Shown in pieces: positions 13,459-26,600 of a DNA stretch of 64,000 nucleotides (within the stretch, counting starts at the first letter, position 1; the number at the start of each line of letters is the position of its first letter). The notes below the pieces were generated by a model. The model had not been told where the DNA came from and did no database searches. It worked only from the letters and a program-made list of their open reading frames with translations. The DNA is from Lanius collurio (taxonomy: Eukaryota > Chordata > Aves > Passeriformes > Laniidae): assembly GCA_020086605.1 (NCBI GenBank), contig JACBWW010000048.1, forward strand, positions 886,398 through 950,397, given 5' to 3'. The position numbers and the translations under genes are program-made.

Positions 13459-13555
13459 TTTGAATTCGTGCGGCGGCGCCCTTGGCCATTGGCCCATTCG
13501 AGAGAGGGGGAGCCCTGCCATTGGCCCAGCTGCACCGACCGCGCGCCGTGATTGG
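13459..13555 (-). promoter_or_regulatory. NF-Y (CCAAT x3) plus CHR cell-cycle promoter module
   Basis: Three ATTGG pentamers on the plus strand (CCAAT in the MZT1 direction) start at 13488, 13520 and 13551, giving spacings of 32 and 31 bp. A TTTGAA element (TTCAAA on the MZT1 strand, fitting CHR consensus TTYRAA) lies at 13459-13464, downstream of the boxes relative to MZT1. Phased CCAAT boxes 31-33 bp apart followed by a CHR are the known arrangement of G2/M promoters bound by NF-Y and DREAM/MMB. That both flanking genes are mitotic supports the reading; binding itself is inferred. Confidence 0.7.
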
Positions 13556-14141
13556 TCAGAGTCCGCAGAGGGGGCGGGGCTTGTTAAAGAGCCGCCCGGG
13601 GCGGCGGGGGCGGGAGCGGTCTCGGTGGCCCGGTAACGGCGGCAGGGGGCTGTGCCCGTATCCCCGGCATTCCCAGCTCACCCGGCATCCCCGGCATCGC
13701 CTCCTCGGCGGCGGGAGCTTGGGAAAGCGGCGAGTGGCTCGGCGCGGTGGCACCGTCCCGGGGAGAAGTGTGAGAAGGGGCTGAGCGGGGGAGCTTCCCC
13801 CGGGGCTCCCGCTCCCTTTGCGGCCGGAGGCGCGGGAGCTGGCGCGGCCCGGGAGGTGCCCTCCTGCCGGAGGGAGCGGCGCCGCCGCCGGAGCCCCGCG
13901 AGGGCTGGGGCTGCCCCCGGCCCGTTGAGGCGGAGGGCGGGCGGTTTTAGCGCCCGGGCGGAGCGGGACCTGCCCGGGGCGTTGTCGCTGCCCCGCTGCT
14001 TGAGCAGCACCGCGCGTCTCCGCGCCCGCAGCCGGAGCTGCCTCGCTCGTCCCGGGGGCAGGCAGCACGGCCGCTTGGTCTCTTCTGGTGGTTGATTGGG
14101 GATTTTTTTGTTTGCTTGATATTCTGCCCTCGTTTTGGTGG

Positions 14142-14168
<27 letters not shown>
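14142..14168. repeat. Poly-T homopolymer, 27 nt
   Basis: A run of 27 T residues lies just 3' of the CpG island, upstream of the BORA start exon. It is prone to length errors in sequencing and assembly. Confidence 0.9.
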
Positions 14169-14172
<4 letters not shown>

Positions 14173-14444
14173 ATCCTCCTCTTCATGTTCTCTCTTATCT
14201 CGTTTTCATAGTTTCTATTTATTTGTAATTGTTCGTACTTGTCTTATTTATCAACTTCATGTCAGTAGGTCCAAGCAACAGCTAACTTCGTTTCTGTTAG
14301 TTTTTGAAATGTTGCTGGTGCCTTAAAATATTTAATCCTCTCTTCCCAAAGCCTTCAGGGTGGCCCTGAAGTGTCAAAAGTGTGATTCCATTGTTTTCCT
14401 TAATTTTGCTCTCCCCCTTTACTTTTCAGGTATAGCTTAGTGTT

Positions 14445-14600
14445 ATGGGCGATACAGAAGAAGCTAAAATGCAGATAACACCAGAAACTCCAGGACGAGT
14501 TACAATTCTGAATCCGTTTGAAAGTCCCAGTGATTATTATACTCTTCAGGAGCAAATTGTCTCTAGTCCTTCAGTCTTCAAGTCAACGAAATCCTCCTCT
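14445..14600 (+). CDS. BORA: BORA coding exon 1
   Basis: Residues 1-52. The exon itself begins at 14430 after TTTTCAG, leaving 15 nt of 5' UTR before the ATG. The donor is GTAAGA. It carries the conserved SP/TP-rich N-terminus. Confidence 0.94.
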
Positions 14601-17600
14601 GTAAGATATGATAATTAGTTCTGTAACTTTACAGATGTAGTGCTAATATTTTCAAATGCATCAAAAAGGGTAATTTATTTAGTGTACTTTAATGTATGTA
14701 CCGAGCTCAAGAAGTTTGGTGGCACTTGGAGTTTCTTCTCTTCTACAGAACTACGCTGCTTTTAAATACTAATATTGTCACTTAGTCTTCCTCCCTTCCT
14801 AAATTTATTTTGTTTTTCGATATTAACAATTGAGTGCTAAAACCAGCAGGAAGTAGATAAAGAACAGTTTTCGGATGTGGTACTCTGGTCCCACTTAAAG
14901 TGGAGGAAACCAGTTTCTAGTTAGATGCTAAGCAAGCTGGTTGCAAATAAAACTTAATTGCACTTCTGTTGTGAGCTGTTTTGTATTTAAGTTAATGATT
15001 TTGTCTGTCTATAACTTTTTTTTTAGTTGCAAATCACATATTGGTTTACAGTTGAAATTATTTTGTGATAAGCAGTAGACATGATACTGTCATAATGAAA
15101 CTAAAAAGACTCACTCAGTAGATGATTTTTGAAATATGTTAGAACAGTACTTTGTAACTATTAAATAAAGGGGTGAAGCTACTTTATTTCTGAATTGGAT
15201 TTTATTGTGCCCTGTGCATGGCATTTATGAGGGAGACTTTGCAGGATGTACATGGTGTTGCAACTCTGATATTCTTAGAAATGGGAAGTGAAAGGAAGAC
15301 TACTCTATTATTTGGATAACTTGGGTTGGGTATGGATACTGGATTTTCATGGAACCACAGTTTGGATTGTGCAATCAAAGCAATTTAATTTTATCCCAAG
15401 TTATGTATCTTTAGTAGACCTGTCCTCAGAAATTGAGAAGAAACTGTCACCTCAGTTTGTAAATACCAGCTATAACCTTCCACTTGATATTATCTTGTAA
15501 GTCATTGTGATACCACTACCAGAATAAAAAGCCTGACTGACTTAGCTAATTCTTTTTTACAGTAGATCATTTAAATAGAAATGCTTTTGATTGTCTTTGA
15601 CAGGAACTGTAAGGAAGCTGTGATTGTATTGTTCTGTTGAGATTTGTCCTGTGGTTTTATGTGTGTCTTTTTAGAATAGCAAGCATTAAGATGCCCGTTT
15701 CTTTTTTTAGACACCAGGAAAATTCAGATGGTCTATTGATCAGCTTGCTCTAATAAATCCTGTGGAAATTGACTCAGAGGACATTCGACGCCAAGGAATG
15801 TATTTGAGCTGTGCTAGGTAACTTACAATCTATTTTTATGCAGCTAATTTAGCTTTAATACTAGAACACTGTTCTTTTGCTTTACTAACATTTCAGCATA
15901 GCATTAAAGACTTTTTATTTAAATCTTTTAACATAATTTTTTACATGATGTGGATATAATATTTAGATGAGGCTGCCTCTCTGTTGCTTCCTTTTAATGT
16001 TAAGAACTGCTGATCCTCTCTGATTGCAGTTTGGAAGATAGCCAGATAAAACCAGTTAGTGGAAATAAGAAAATGTCTTGCCAATGATCATTACCAGGCT
16101 ACCTCTTCTGCTCTTTGTTACAACACAGTTTTATCTTCTCAGAATGCTCCCTAGCAAGACTTCTTTGGTCTCTGGGTCTCCTGCAGAAGGGTAGACCTGG
16201 GAAAATTAGGTGGGGAAGCCCTAGTACTCTCTTTGAAAGGAATAGATTAGACTTAATGTGAAGGAGAGGGGACCAGTGCTAGTTACTTGAAGTAGTTTGG
16301 GGACCTTATCTCAACCTTTGTCCTCCCTCTGAAAATAACTTGAGTGAGGAAAACAGGTAGGTAAAACAGTCTTAGTATTTGGAACTTATCTGGAGGGATA
16401 ATTTTACACAGTGGTGGTAGAGAACGACATGCCAAGGGGAGGCCTTAATGGTGAATCTACAAACTTGCATAAAGAACTGCTCCTCATGGCATGAAGCACT
16501 GCAGGAATAGAATAATAAACCAATCCCGTCTAGATCAGGATTCTCAGTCATATCCACCTTGATCTTGAACGCTTCCAGAGATGGGGCATCTCTCATCTCT
16601 CCAAGCAATTTGTTCCATTGTTCAACATCCTCAGCATAAAAATTGCTGTGAAGGAACTTGCTGTTCTTAGTGTCTGACTGAACCTACATCTCTCATTTTG
16701 CATAATAAAAGCTGTAGGACTATAGCTGTCCTCATCTGTATCTGAGTCACCAGGTCTTAATGTTTCCTGTCCTTCCTCTAGCAGCCTGTAGGTTTCAGAC
16801 TAATGCTTTTTATACATTATAAAGCCTTAAGCCCTACATTTTTAGGGATTTGATTACCTTGTTTCTGGAACCTTACTCAGACAAACTAGCTTTAATGTAG
16901 ATGGCTTGTGTCAGAGTTCCAGTAATGATAAGTGATGTGGCCCATAGATATAAACATGCATTCTCTCAGTGGGTCCTTTCAGTCTGTCCTGCTGTTTCAT
17001 ACCTGCTGTGATGCATTTTTTTAAAAAAGATTCTGCTGTGACTAGAAAGAGGCTAGATTGATTATGTGTAGATTGGCTGTGTCCATGCTTGCATGTTTCA
17101 GTGCATATATATACATAAAAATACAGTGATTGTATGCTTTTTTTTTTTGGTACAATTACTCTGCAAGTGTCTCCATAGAATTGTCACTTTAGCATCATCA
17201 AGGCAGATGTAATTGAAGGTGGCATGTCCAAACTTTGCAGATAAATTTGAAGTCTGATAAGCATAAAAGAGAGAGCTGTGAGAATTTATGTATTTGGCAC
17301 ATTTATGTGTGTTTGTGTATCTAATAATATCTTGTTATCTGACTGATTTCTAAAATTATTCAAGGGTAATTCAGGTATACTAACTATATGAAAGTATTGG
17401 TGGTTCAGCTAAGACAATGATGAATATTTATAAGGTTCAAAAATTACTACAATAAATTACATAGCAGTAACTGAAAGTCAGACTTGAAGGTGACTGTTAG
17501 CGGAAATATAAATATAGAATCTCACACATCATGAAGTAAATAAAGTAACTACAATATTTTTTTAAAAGCTCAGTTAAAAGCTGCATAAGGAAATACATTC

Positions 17601-20600
17601 ATTGTTAGAAACTGAAATATAAATATACTGTATTCTAAGCTGAAGAAAATGTGGCATACTATATATTTGACTAGGGGGAATTCTGTGCTGGGAAAGTTGG
17701 CTGTGTCAGGAATTTGAGTGTGCAAATTACAGGAGTGTTTTTAGTTGCCCTTTAATTCTTTACAGCTCAGGTTTTTTTATTCTGCTTGGTTTTACAGTGC
17801 AAGCCTAATCTCATGTTAACTTTAATAGTCAAATATATTCATATGACATTATTTTGGAGGATCAGTTATGATTTTTTTGTCCAGACATGCTGAGTAAACA
17901 GAATATTTGCAATTATGTACCTTTAAATGGTACAGATCTTTTTCAAATCAACTGAATTGAGAAGTGTAATTTATAGTATGAGATTATTGCGTGTAAAAAC
18001 ATCATAAGATTTAGGGATTAGTGCAATTTATTTTATAAAGTTTCTCTTGAGCATCTATAAATTAGATCTCTTAGCATCAATAAATTAGGTTGTTCTTTAC
18101 ATTTTTTTCTACTTATGTGTTGGTTTTGATAATTGAGTTGTTTTTCATTTGTTACTTAGAATTGATAAGGAGACAGAAGACAGAAGGCAAAAAGCTATTG
18201 AGGAGGTAATAAAACTTTCTGCTATCAAATATTGATTTGTTTTATCTACAGAAAAGATCCACATCTGTTACAGGATTTCAAAACCCAGAAGCCTATTATA
18301 TTTCAGTAAAAAGTAATTTTGCACCCTTATCCCTTGCAGTTGTAGTTGGAATCCACACACTGTTTTTCTTCCCATCTTCTTTCAGACACATGTAGGTCAA
18401 AACAACAGGTTTTTTTCTTTTGTTTTTCTTGACTAGTGGTAATGTAGCTGTAATATAACTCTTATAAATAGTTAACTTCAGGTTAAAAATAATGATTGAG
18501 AATTTGGGGGTTTAGAGTAACTGCTGGAGTTATATTGAATTTTTTTAAATATTGCAGAATTTTTGTGATTTTTAAAATTTCTTCCAAATTCTGTTTGGTT
18601 GGATGGAAAACTTTATTCTGGTAGCGTATCTTTCCATTCATTTTCCATTTTTTTTTCACTGTTTGTTTGTCTAGCAGAGAAGGAAAAGTAAAGTGTTTAA
18701 AATATTCACTGCAGAAATGTTCAATGTTATTTCAGTTTAAAAAAAAAGGCTGTGATAAGCAGGTCTATCAGTTTCTGTCTCTACAAACAAAAATTGTTTT
18801 ATGATTCCATAAAGGCTGTGTAGTTGGCCTGCGGCTAAGATGCTCTGTTGTTCTAAATTTGCATTAAAAGGGATATTTTCTCTTTGTGAGGTATAATGTA
18901 AAGGATTATGCAGCTGAACAGCTTGAAACCCTGTCTCTGATAAAAATTATGCCTTTAATAGTTGCATATTTCAAGCTGAGTTTTTTTCAGTTAATTTGAG
19001 TGTTGCATTTATTGTGAGAACAGGATTTGCCATGTGTTTCTTGAAGCTTTGTGATAGTGTTCATCTCCTCAGCATCAGGGTGTTCCACAGTGCAGCTGTG
19101 ATGATGGATAGAGTTTCTGGTTCACAGAGAAAGACTCAAGTGCTGAGTGGTACTCAAAAGTGTTTTACCGCTAACCAATTTACCCAAATACTGTAACACT
19201 AATAATGTTGCCAAAAACCTTGGTTTGTCACTTTTACTGTTACTGCAGTGTCTCTTTATCGCTTCTGTGAAATAGCTCAATTGTCAAAATAAAACTTAAC
19301 AAACTGAAAATTTGAAAACAATTACTTTAAACTGCTATGCAAGAAGCAGGGTAGTGACAATTCAACTTTTTAAATGAGTAATTATTGTTAAATGAAACTT
19401 GCGTATAGTTTTCACTCTGCAGACTTGAAAGATCTGAGCTGCTATGTGTCATAAAGAGTACATGGGTCTTGAAAGCAAATGGTTTTTTCTTTAACCTCTT
19501 TGGGCCTAAAATAACGAAATGTTCTACATTTTTTTTTCTTGTTCAGGGTACTAGTCTAAATTTAAGTTGAAAATTTTAAAAAGTGCTCAGATGGTTTGTT
19601 TTTGTTCTACTCCAGTTTTTCACAAAAAAACTCATAGTTCCTTCTCCTTGGATTGAACATGAAGGCAAGCAAGTTTCTCAGTTTAATTCAACTAAATGTA
19701 AGTTGCTTTGGTGTGTCCACCCAAAATAAAGTAGCTTTTGGAGAAATTATCAAGCGTAAATTTTTTTAACCTCAATTTAAATTATAAGCACCAGTGATAA
19801 AATACTGCACAACTGCTTGATTTTCAGCTGTTATCTCCAAGTGCTTTCTTTGTTTAAAAATAATTTGTGAATGGAAAGCCTTATATAATTTTTCCTTTTT
19901 GTTATTCTTGGTCTTTGTTCTTAAATTTTTCTACTTTAATGACCTGTCTGCAACCATTTTAATTTACACACATAACTTTGTATGTATAACTATCAACTTT
20001 GTTGATACTGGTAATAGCCAAGTCTTCACTTTCTTCTTCAGATATTTGCACGTCCTCTTACTCCGACTGTTTTCTTTACCACATAAGCATATCAGAAATG
20101 GAATTCTGTGGTCTTTTACCCTCACTTGTAGCATAAATTCCTGTTGTCATCCTGCTAGCTCACTGCCACTAGTTATGGGTTTTCTAAATTTATTTCATTT
20201 ATGCCTCTGTTAGATTTTGTTCTCAATGCTCTTATTGAAGTTTATATATAACCAGCAGAATACAGAACAAATGGATTGCAAGATGGACATATGTCAGCTG
20301 TAAAGTATTGTTTGTGTGTCCTCTTTTATGGTATGAAAGTCTTAAATAAGTGGGGATTTTTGCAAGATTTGGAAAAGGCTAGGCTGTTAATTTTTTTTTT
20401 ATCAAGGACCTGCAGCTTGGGGATAGCATATTTTTAGTCATCAGTTGTAAGATGGTCACTTTTGGGGCAGAGAACATAAGGCATATTCTGAGATCTGGTG
20501 ATATGAATAGTGAAAGAAAATAGTGTGTGTTGTTCAGCTGTATAAAAAAGCTGAAATGTTTCTTCACCTTTCTCCAATCCAGACTGAATGATTTTCTGGA

Positions 20601-23600
20601 AATAGGTTTTACCTCAACACAGCCTGTTCAGCTAAGCATGAACTAGTGTGTTTTAAACCTCTCTTGTGTAGGGACAGGAGGAGACAAAGTTTTGGGCAGT
20701 GTTGATGCTACTTAACTAAGCTTTTTTTGAATAGAAATGTGCCGAAATTCTCTTGATAGCTATAGCGGTAACCTTTTTTCAGTACTCCTTTCTAATCTCT
20801 TCCAAACGTTGATGCAAAAATTTTGTTTGGTTGTATTAAGTATTGTAACTTAATGTTGCATCATTTCAAAACTCTGTATGCGGTGCATGTTTAAATTCAC
20901 GTCCTGTTTTGCAGCCATAGACATAGATAACATTTCTCCGATTGGAAGACAGCTGAGCTTGCAGCCTGGGAAAAGCAATGGTGAGTAAAAGGCAATGCCT
21001 AAAATTACAGGCTTTCTCTGAAGAAAAATAACCCATTTTTAATGGCTGTTTAATTTCAAAAGGAAATTATTTGTTTGTTAGTATTAATGTAGAAATAGTT
21101 TTTCTTGAACTGTATAGTACTATTAATTTTAATATCCATTTCTCATAGTAATTTAATTCTATTATACTCTGTTGTATTTTTTCAAGTAAAAAAATTAAGT
21201 CCCCTGTAGACTGTGGAGTGCATTTTTTCCCAACTCAGTATATGTACTTCTTCTGGATTAAAAAGTGAATGTGAACTTCAGGTTTACAATAAATTACAGT
21301 TCCAAGAAACCTTTAATATGTTGGATTGTTTTGGGTTAGAGAATGGTGATTATTTTCTATAAATATCAGAAATCTTAATAAATCTTTTAACCTGCATCAT
21401 TTTTGATAAATAGGTACTGTTTCCCCTAGGTATTTTGATTCTTCTGCCACTTCCTTTTGAATCCTTCTTGTCTTCAGAGACCTCTCTTCTCAGTTAACAT
21501 AAAAACCTCTACAGAGGCTTTCTTAAAACTCTTGGGTTTTTATCTCTAAGCATAGTGTACTGCATGTAGTGTTATCAAATCAGAATTGTACTTTAATTAA
21601 CACTTTTCCTTATTGCAACTGTAATTTAAATGGCTCAATTGCAGTGCAATTTGAAAGTGAATTTTGTTTCTACAGCTTTAGTAAAAGGTCACTGTAAGCT
21701 AATTTTGTTGGTTTTACTCATTGCAGCTGCTTGTCAGACAGTACTGTCTTTGCCAGTGGATTTTAATTTAGAGAAAATATTAGGTATGTCATGCAATATC
21801 TAAATTTAATTATGAATGTCTAAAAAGAAAACATGGTTTTGTACTGTTGGCTGGGTGTTTGTCTTGTGAAATACTGAAAACAATGTATGAATGAAAGTTT
21901 TCTTAAGTATGTGTTCTAAATAGACAGTTACTGCATGTTTCATGGGACATGTGTCTTAAATTATATGAGTGTGGATGTAAAGATAAAAAAGGAGGGATAT
22001 GGAGGACAACTGGAAATTGTTCAGCCTGGAGGAGATTGAGGGGAGACCTCATTGCCATCTACAACTGCCTCATGAGGAAAAGAGGAGAGGCAGGCACTGA
22101 TTTCTTCTCTGTGGTGACCAGTGATAGGACCTGAGGGAATGGCCTGGAGTTGTGTCAGGGGAGGTTTAGGTGGGATATCAGGAAAAGGTTCTTCACTCAG
22201 AGGGTGGTTGAGCACTGAACAGGCTCCCAGGGCGGTAGTCACAACACCAAGCTTGGCAGAGTTCAAGAGCATATGGACAATGCTCTCAGGCACAAGGTGT
22301 GACTCTTGGAGTGTCCTGTGCAGGGCCAGGAGTAGGACTTGAATGATCCCTGTGTGTCCCTTCCAACTCGGGATGCTCGATGATTCTATGACATTGGTTA
22401 ACAGTTCTGAATGCCTGAAAGGTTATAGGCAGAAGATACCCTGTGCTCCCCCAAACAGAGCAGTAATTTGTCTTAGCAGAGCTGTTTGGTTTACAGATGC
22501 TGGCCAGGAGGCTCCAAGCCCAGCCTTGCCTTGAGTAAAGCTGTGCTGTAGCTCTGCCTTTAGTGTACCCAAAGCCATGGTGGGGACTAGAAGTTGTGTG
22601 GCGGCAAAAAAGCCGTGACTGCTGAGATAGAAGGCAAGAGTCCAAATTAACTAAGTGCTACATCAGGCAATTCCTGCCACCTTCTCAGGCAAGGGGGCTG
22701 GAAGGGCCTGATCTTCCAGTTCTTAGGGGAGAACAGTGGGTACAGCCAGCTCAGCATTTTGGCTGCTTGCTTCTGTCCCAGTGTTGAAATTCAGAACCTG
22801 GACTGTGGGCCAGCAGAACAGAGCTGTATCTATTGCCTTTGCTTTTTGTCTTAACAAATGCTTCCATCAATACATGGTTTGGGAATTCATGAAAAATTTC
22901 TCCTACAGGGAACATCCAATTGGAATAGAGCAAGAGCAAAAAGCTAAAATAATCTGGTAAATCTGAGCATATTTTAATGGGTCTTAGTTTGTGCTTTCCT
23001 ACTGTAAACAGCTAACTGCTTGGACTTCAAGTCTAATTTGTTTTGCCTCTGGATGTATCACGAAGACCATCAAAGCATATGGGAGACCAGAAAAAGAGTC
23101 TAGGTTTGCTTGGGTAGTAAAATAATCCGCATTTGACAGCTCAGATGTGAGGAGTAATACAGTTCTGGGAAAAGACTAGTAAGTAGATACAAGCCAATAT
23201 ATTTTAAAATTTTTTAAATTCAGACTTTAGTATTAAGGGATGATGGGCAGAAGTGGAATGAACCTTAGTAGACAGAGGTGACTTTTTGTAGGGATGACAA
23301 GCAATCCTTTGGGATAGGTGCCTGAACAGATTAATTAGTTGCTGCATTGGTAAATTGGATTAAATGTTTTAATTTAATTATATATGTCTCTGTAATGGAG
23401 TGTACTTTTTTCCTGCATTCTTATTTGAAACAATTTCTCCCCCACATTTCTAGGTGAATATTTTAGAACTGATGAATTTGCCGATCAGTCTCAGGAAAAT
23501 CTGAGCTCTTCATCACTCAGAAGAAAGCTATTTTTAGAAGAAAATGGGAATGTATCTGCATGTTTGTCCCCTTCTCTGCATAGTCCATGTGGTAGTCAGC

Positions 23601-26600
23601 CACTTGGAGTGCTTTGTTCAATAGAATTATCTCCAGTCCGGTGCAGAAGCCCCCATGACACATCTAGTTCAGTAAGTAGCCTTTTTTGTGGGCAGGGTGG
23701 GATGTACTTTATGAGGGAGCAGGTGTTAGACTAAAAGATGGATGCTTGGGTTTTTTTATTTGGGTTTTTGTTCTTTTTTTCAAATTCCAGATTCTGAAAA
23801 AAATTGTGAATTAAAGTCTTGAAAGAATATATTACTGACTTTTTATTATTTCAAATTATTTTGTTATGCTGCTATTCTTTCACAGAGGGAATTATGTTTT
23901 AGTTTTGTTATTAAAAGGCAGTAAGAATTAAAACATGACTTGCTGAAAGCATATTAAAACCTCTCTTTTTTCATAAAATGTGTATACAAAAATGTCCTGT
24001 TTAAATCCATGAATTGCTGTCTACAATACAGTTGATATGAACATGTAATATAATTATTTAACTTAAATCTCATAAACTCATTTATAGTGGAAGAACTGGC
24101 TTATGGATCTTTGAAGTGCAGTGCTAAATATGTTTTTTTCTTTCCCATTGGCCAGAGTTTTCAGATGAGTAGACATATATTAAAACGCAGAATGTGGTGT
24201 ACATTTTTAAATTAAACAAAATGAACCTTATCCCCATGTGGACAAAGCACACCTAAAGTGGTTTAGGTGATATGGTTTTATCTGTTTCATTGTTGAAGTG
24301 CATGGAAAAAACCTACCTACACTAGGGTAGTGTAGCTTAAAAAAAAAGATAACCTAGTAAAGAATTCCTACAATATAATTATAGTGCCAGAAGTGATGGG
24401 GGCATGAGGGGTAGGTTTTGGTTTGGTGTTTTTTTGTTGTTGTTTGGTTGGTTTTTTTTGCTTTGTTTTTTTGTTTGTTTGTTTGTTTGTTTTGTTTTGT
24501 TTTTGTTTTGTTTGGTTGTTTTTTTGCATGATAGTCTTAAGCAATGTCATGACCACTATTCTCTTTTCTTAAGGAAAAATACTTCTTTTATCTGCTGCTG
24601 AATTAAGTAGTTAACATGGATTACATTAAAATGTAAATAGTGGCTGACTTTCATCTGCAGTGATATGAGTAAGAAATTTAGATTAAACACTTGACTAGAT
24701 ACACAGATAGCATTAATTCTCTATTTAGGTTCCTCACAGTTCTTAAATGTAATGGATAAAATAGTCCTAGCTGATATTATGTGACAGCTTGAGTCCATTG
24801 CTCTTTTCCCCTGTGTGGAGGCATAAGGTCCAGGTGAAGAGCTGCAATGGAAGCATTGAAGCTAAACTGAGGATAAAGATTGTCATTGTAAAGGATTAGT
24901 CTTTCCCAGTGCTGCCATATTAAGCTTTTTAGTTGGAACAATTTTATATAAACATATTTCTGACAATATAGATAAAGTTTAGATTATAAAAATGATGCTC
25001 TGTGGGTTTGATTTTTTTTTATTTTGAAGGGTCAGTTTTCATCAAGTCCTATTCAGGGAGGAACAAGAGCTTATAGTCTGGGAAGTATAACCAGTCCCAC
25101 ATTTCCAGACGGGTCTCCTGCACATAATGGTTCTCCTGCTTTTTCACCAATTGCTTTTCACATAAGAAAAACACCACTCTCAGGTATGGTTTAACTGTAT
25201 ATGTCTTACTCTATCTTGAGTAATATATTTTTATTACAAAAATTTTTAAGTTTAGTGGAACCTCCTTCTGTTTGGAGACGAGTTCCTGTGCTTGGCAGAC
25301 CAGCAGTCTCCTCTTACATGACACATCTGTTCAGCAGTGAAACAGATGAAACGATGAAAGGTACATACTTGCAATTTAATGTGAGAGGGGTTTTAAAGCC
25401 ACATGCCTGAACTGAGTCAGATTACAATTCTGATTTGGCCCTGAAACATTTTAATGAGCAAAGAATCTTTAGCTTGAGCTTTCAGATCATGCCAACATGA
25501 AGATTATTTGAAATGAAATGACTAGTGAGAAATCACAAACATTTTGTGTCCTCATTGCTCTAGAAAATGTCAGTTTCATGCTGTGTCCATACCTGGTAAG
25601 GCTTAATGCCTTGTTTATACATGATTATGCATGCTTATACATGATTTTTACACATTTTGATTAAAGGTATTTTATACCATTAAATGTGGAGTTTGCATAG
25701 ATGTTTTGTCACTTGTTTGATCTTAAACTTCATTGCTGCCAAAAATTTAAATGCCTATAGATTGTGCATTGATACTTGCTCAGGAAAAAAAACAGAACCA
25801 GTCTTCACACATTTTCTTTTGAATACTGTGTAGTAATGACATTTGAAAATACAAGGTCTCCAATACAGCAAATCATGTAATAGAAAATAAATTTGGTGGT
25901 AAAATGGGATGAAAACTTGCCTTTATCATGGTAGTTAAAATGTATGGGTAGTTGGTTTGGTTTTTGGTGTTGCTTGTTTTGGTTGGGTTGAGAGGCAGCA
26001 GTGAGTGAAATACTCTGTAATTTGCTATAAATTATTCAATGGACTGTAGGGCTTTGAGAATGGTGAGTTTTTCTATCAGATACCAGGTGGAGCTAAACGT
26101 TGCTCATTTTCTTTCAGACCAAAGAAAATTTACTTTTCGTTCTCCAGACATTCCTTCTTCCTCAAATAGAATGACACCCCCAAGTACAAGAAGTCCTTAC
26201 ATAGATGGTTGTTCTCCAATTAAAAATTGCTCTCCTATGAGGCTTGGAGCCTGTAGAGGATCTGCCCAATATCAGACTTCTGTCATTAGAATACCAATTG
26301 CAGTTGAGAATCATGACGAGGATGAGGAAGACAAGGAAAACGCTTCTCCAGCAGAAGCTCGGTTCCCAGAAATGGATAATGGAATAACCTTACATCAGGA
26401 AGACAGTGATACTTTTGCACATGGTACGCATCTTGTGGTGACAACTGTGTCTATTACACCAGATCACTCAGAAGGTTGTCATCCAAGGTTGTCATCATTT
26501 CAGGATATAGAAGGCTTAAAGGAAAATAATACTGTAGACATGGCTGATGCAGCTGAAGTGTCAGAGGAAAACACTTGGATAAAAGAAGCAATTGGCAGTA

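Larger units (their letters stand above)
13180..14060. promoter_or_regulatory. CpG-rich bidirectional promoter of MZT1 and BORA
   Basis: GC content and CpG frequency rise abruptly between about 13.18 and 14.06 kb, against AT-rich flanks. The island contains MZT1 exon 1 on the minus strand and the presumed non-coding first exon of BORA on the plus strand. Visible motifs include a palindromic E-box CACGTGAC at 13413-13420, Sp1-type GC boxes near 13,400 and at 13571-13579, and the CCAAT/CHR module listed separately. The BORA first exon and its donor cannot be fixed: several GT sites, such as CCCG|GTAACG near 13,632, are possible. Long open frames here are GC-rich artefacts. Confidence 0.85.

Noticed and set aside
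13179..14095. Several long overlapping open frames on both strands (up to 170 aa)
   Set aside because: They arise from the GC-rich, stop-poor CpG island. Only the 16-codon MZT1 exon 1 within them is supported by homology and splicing.
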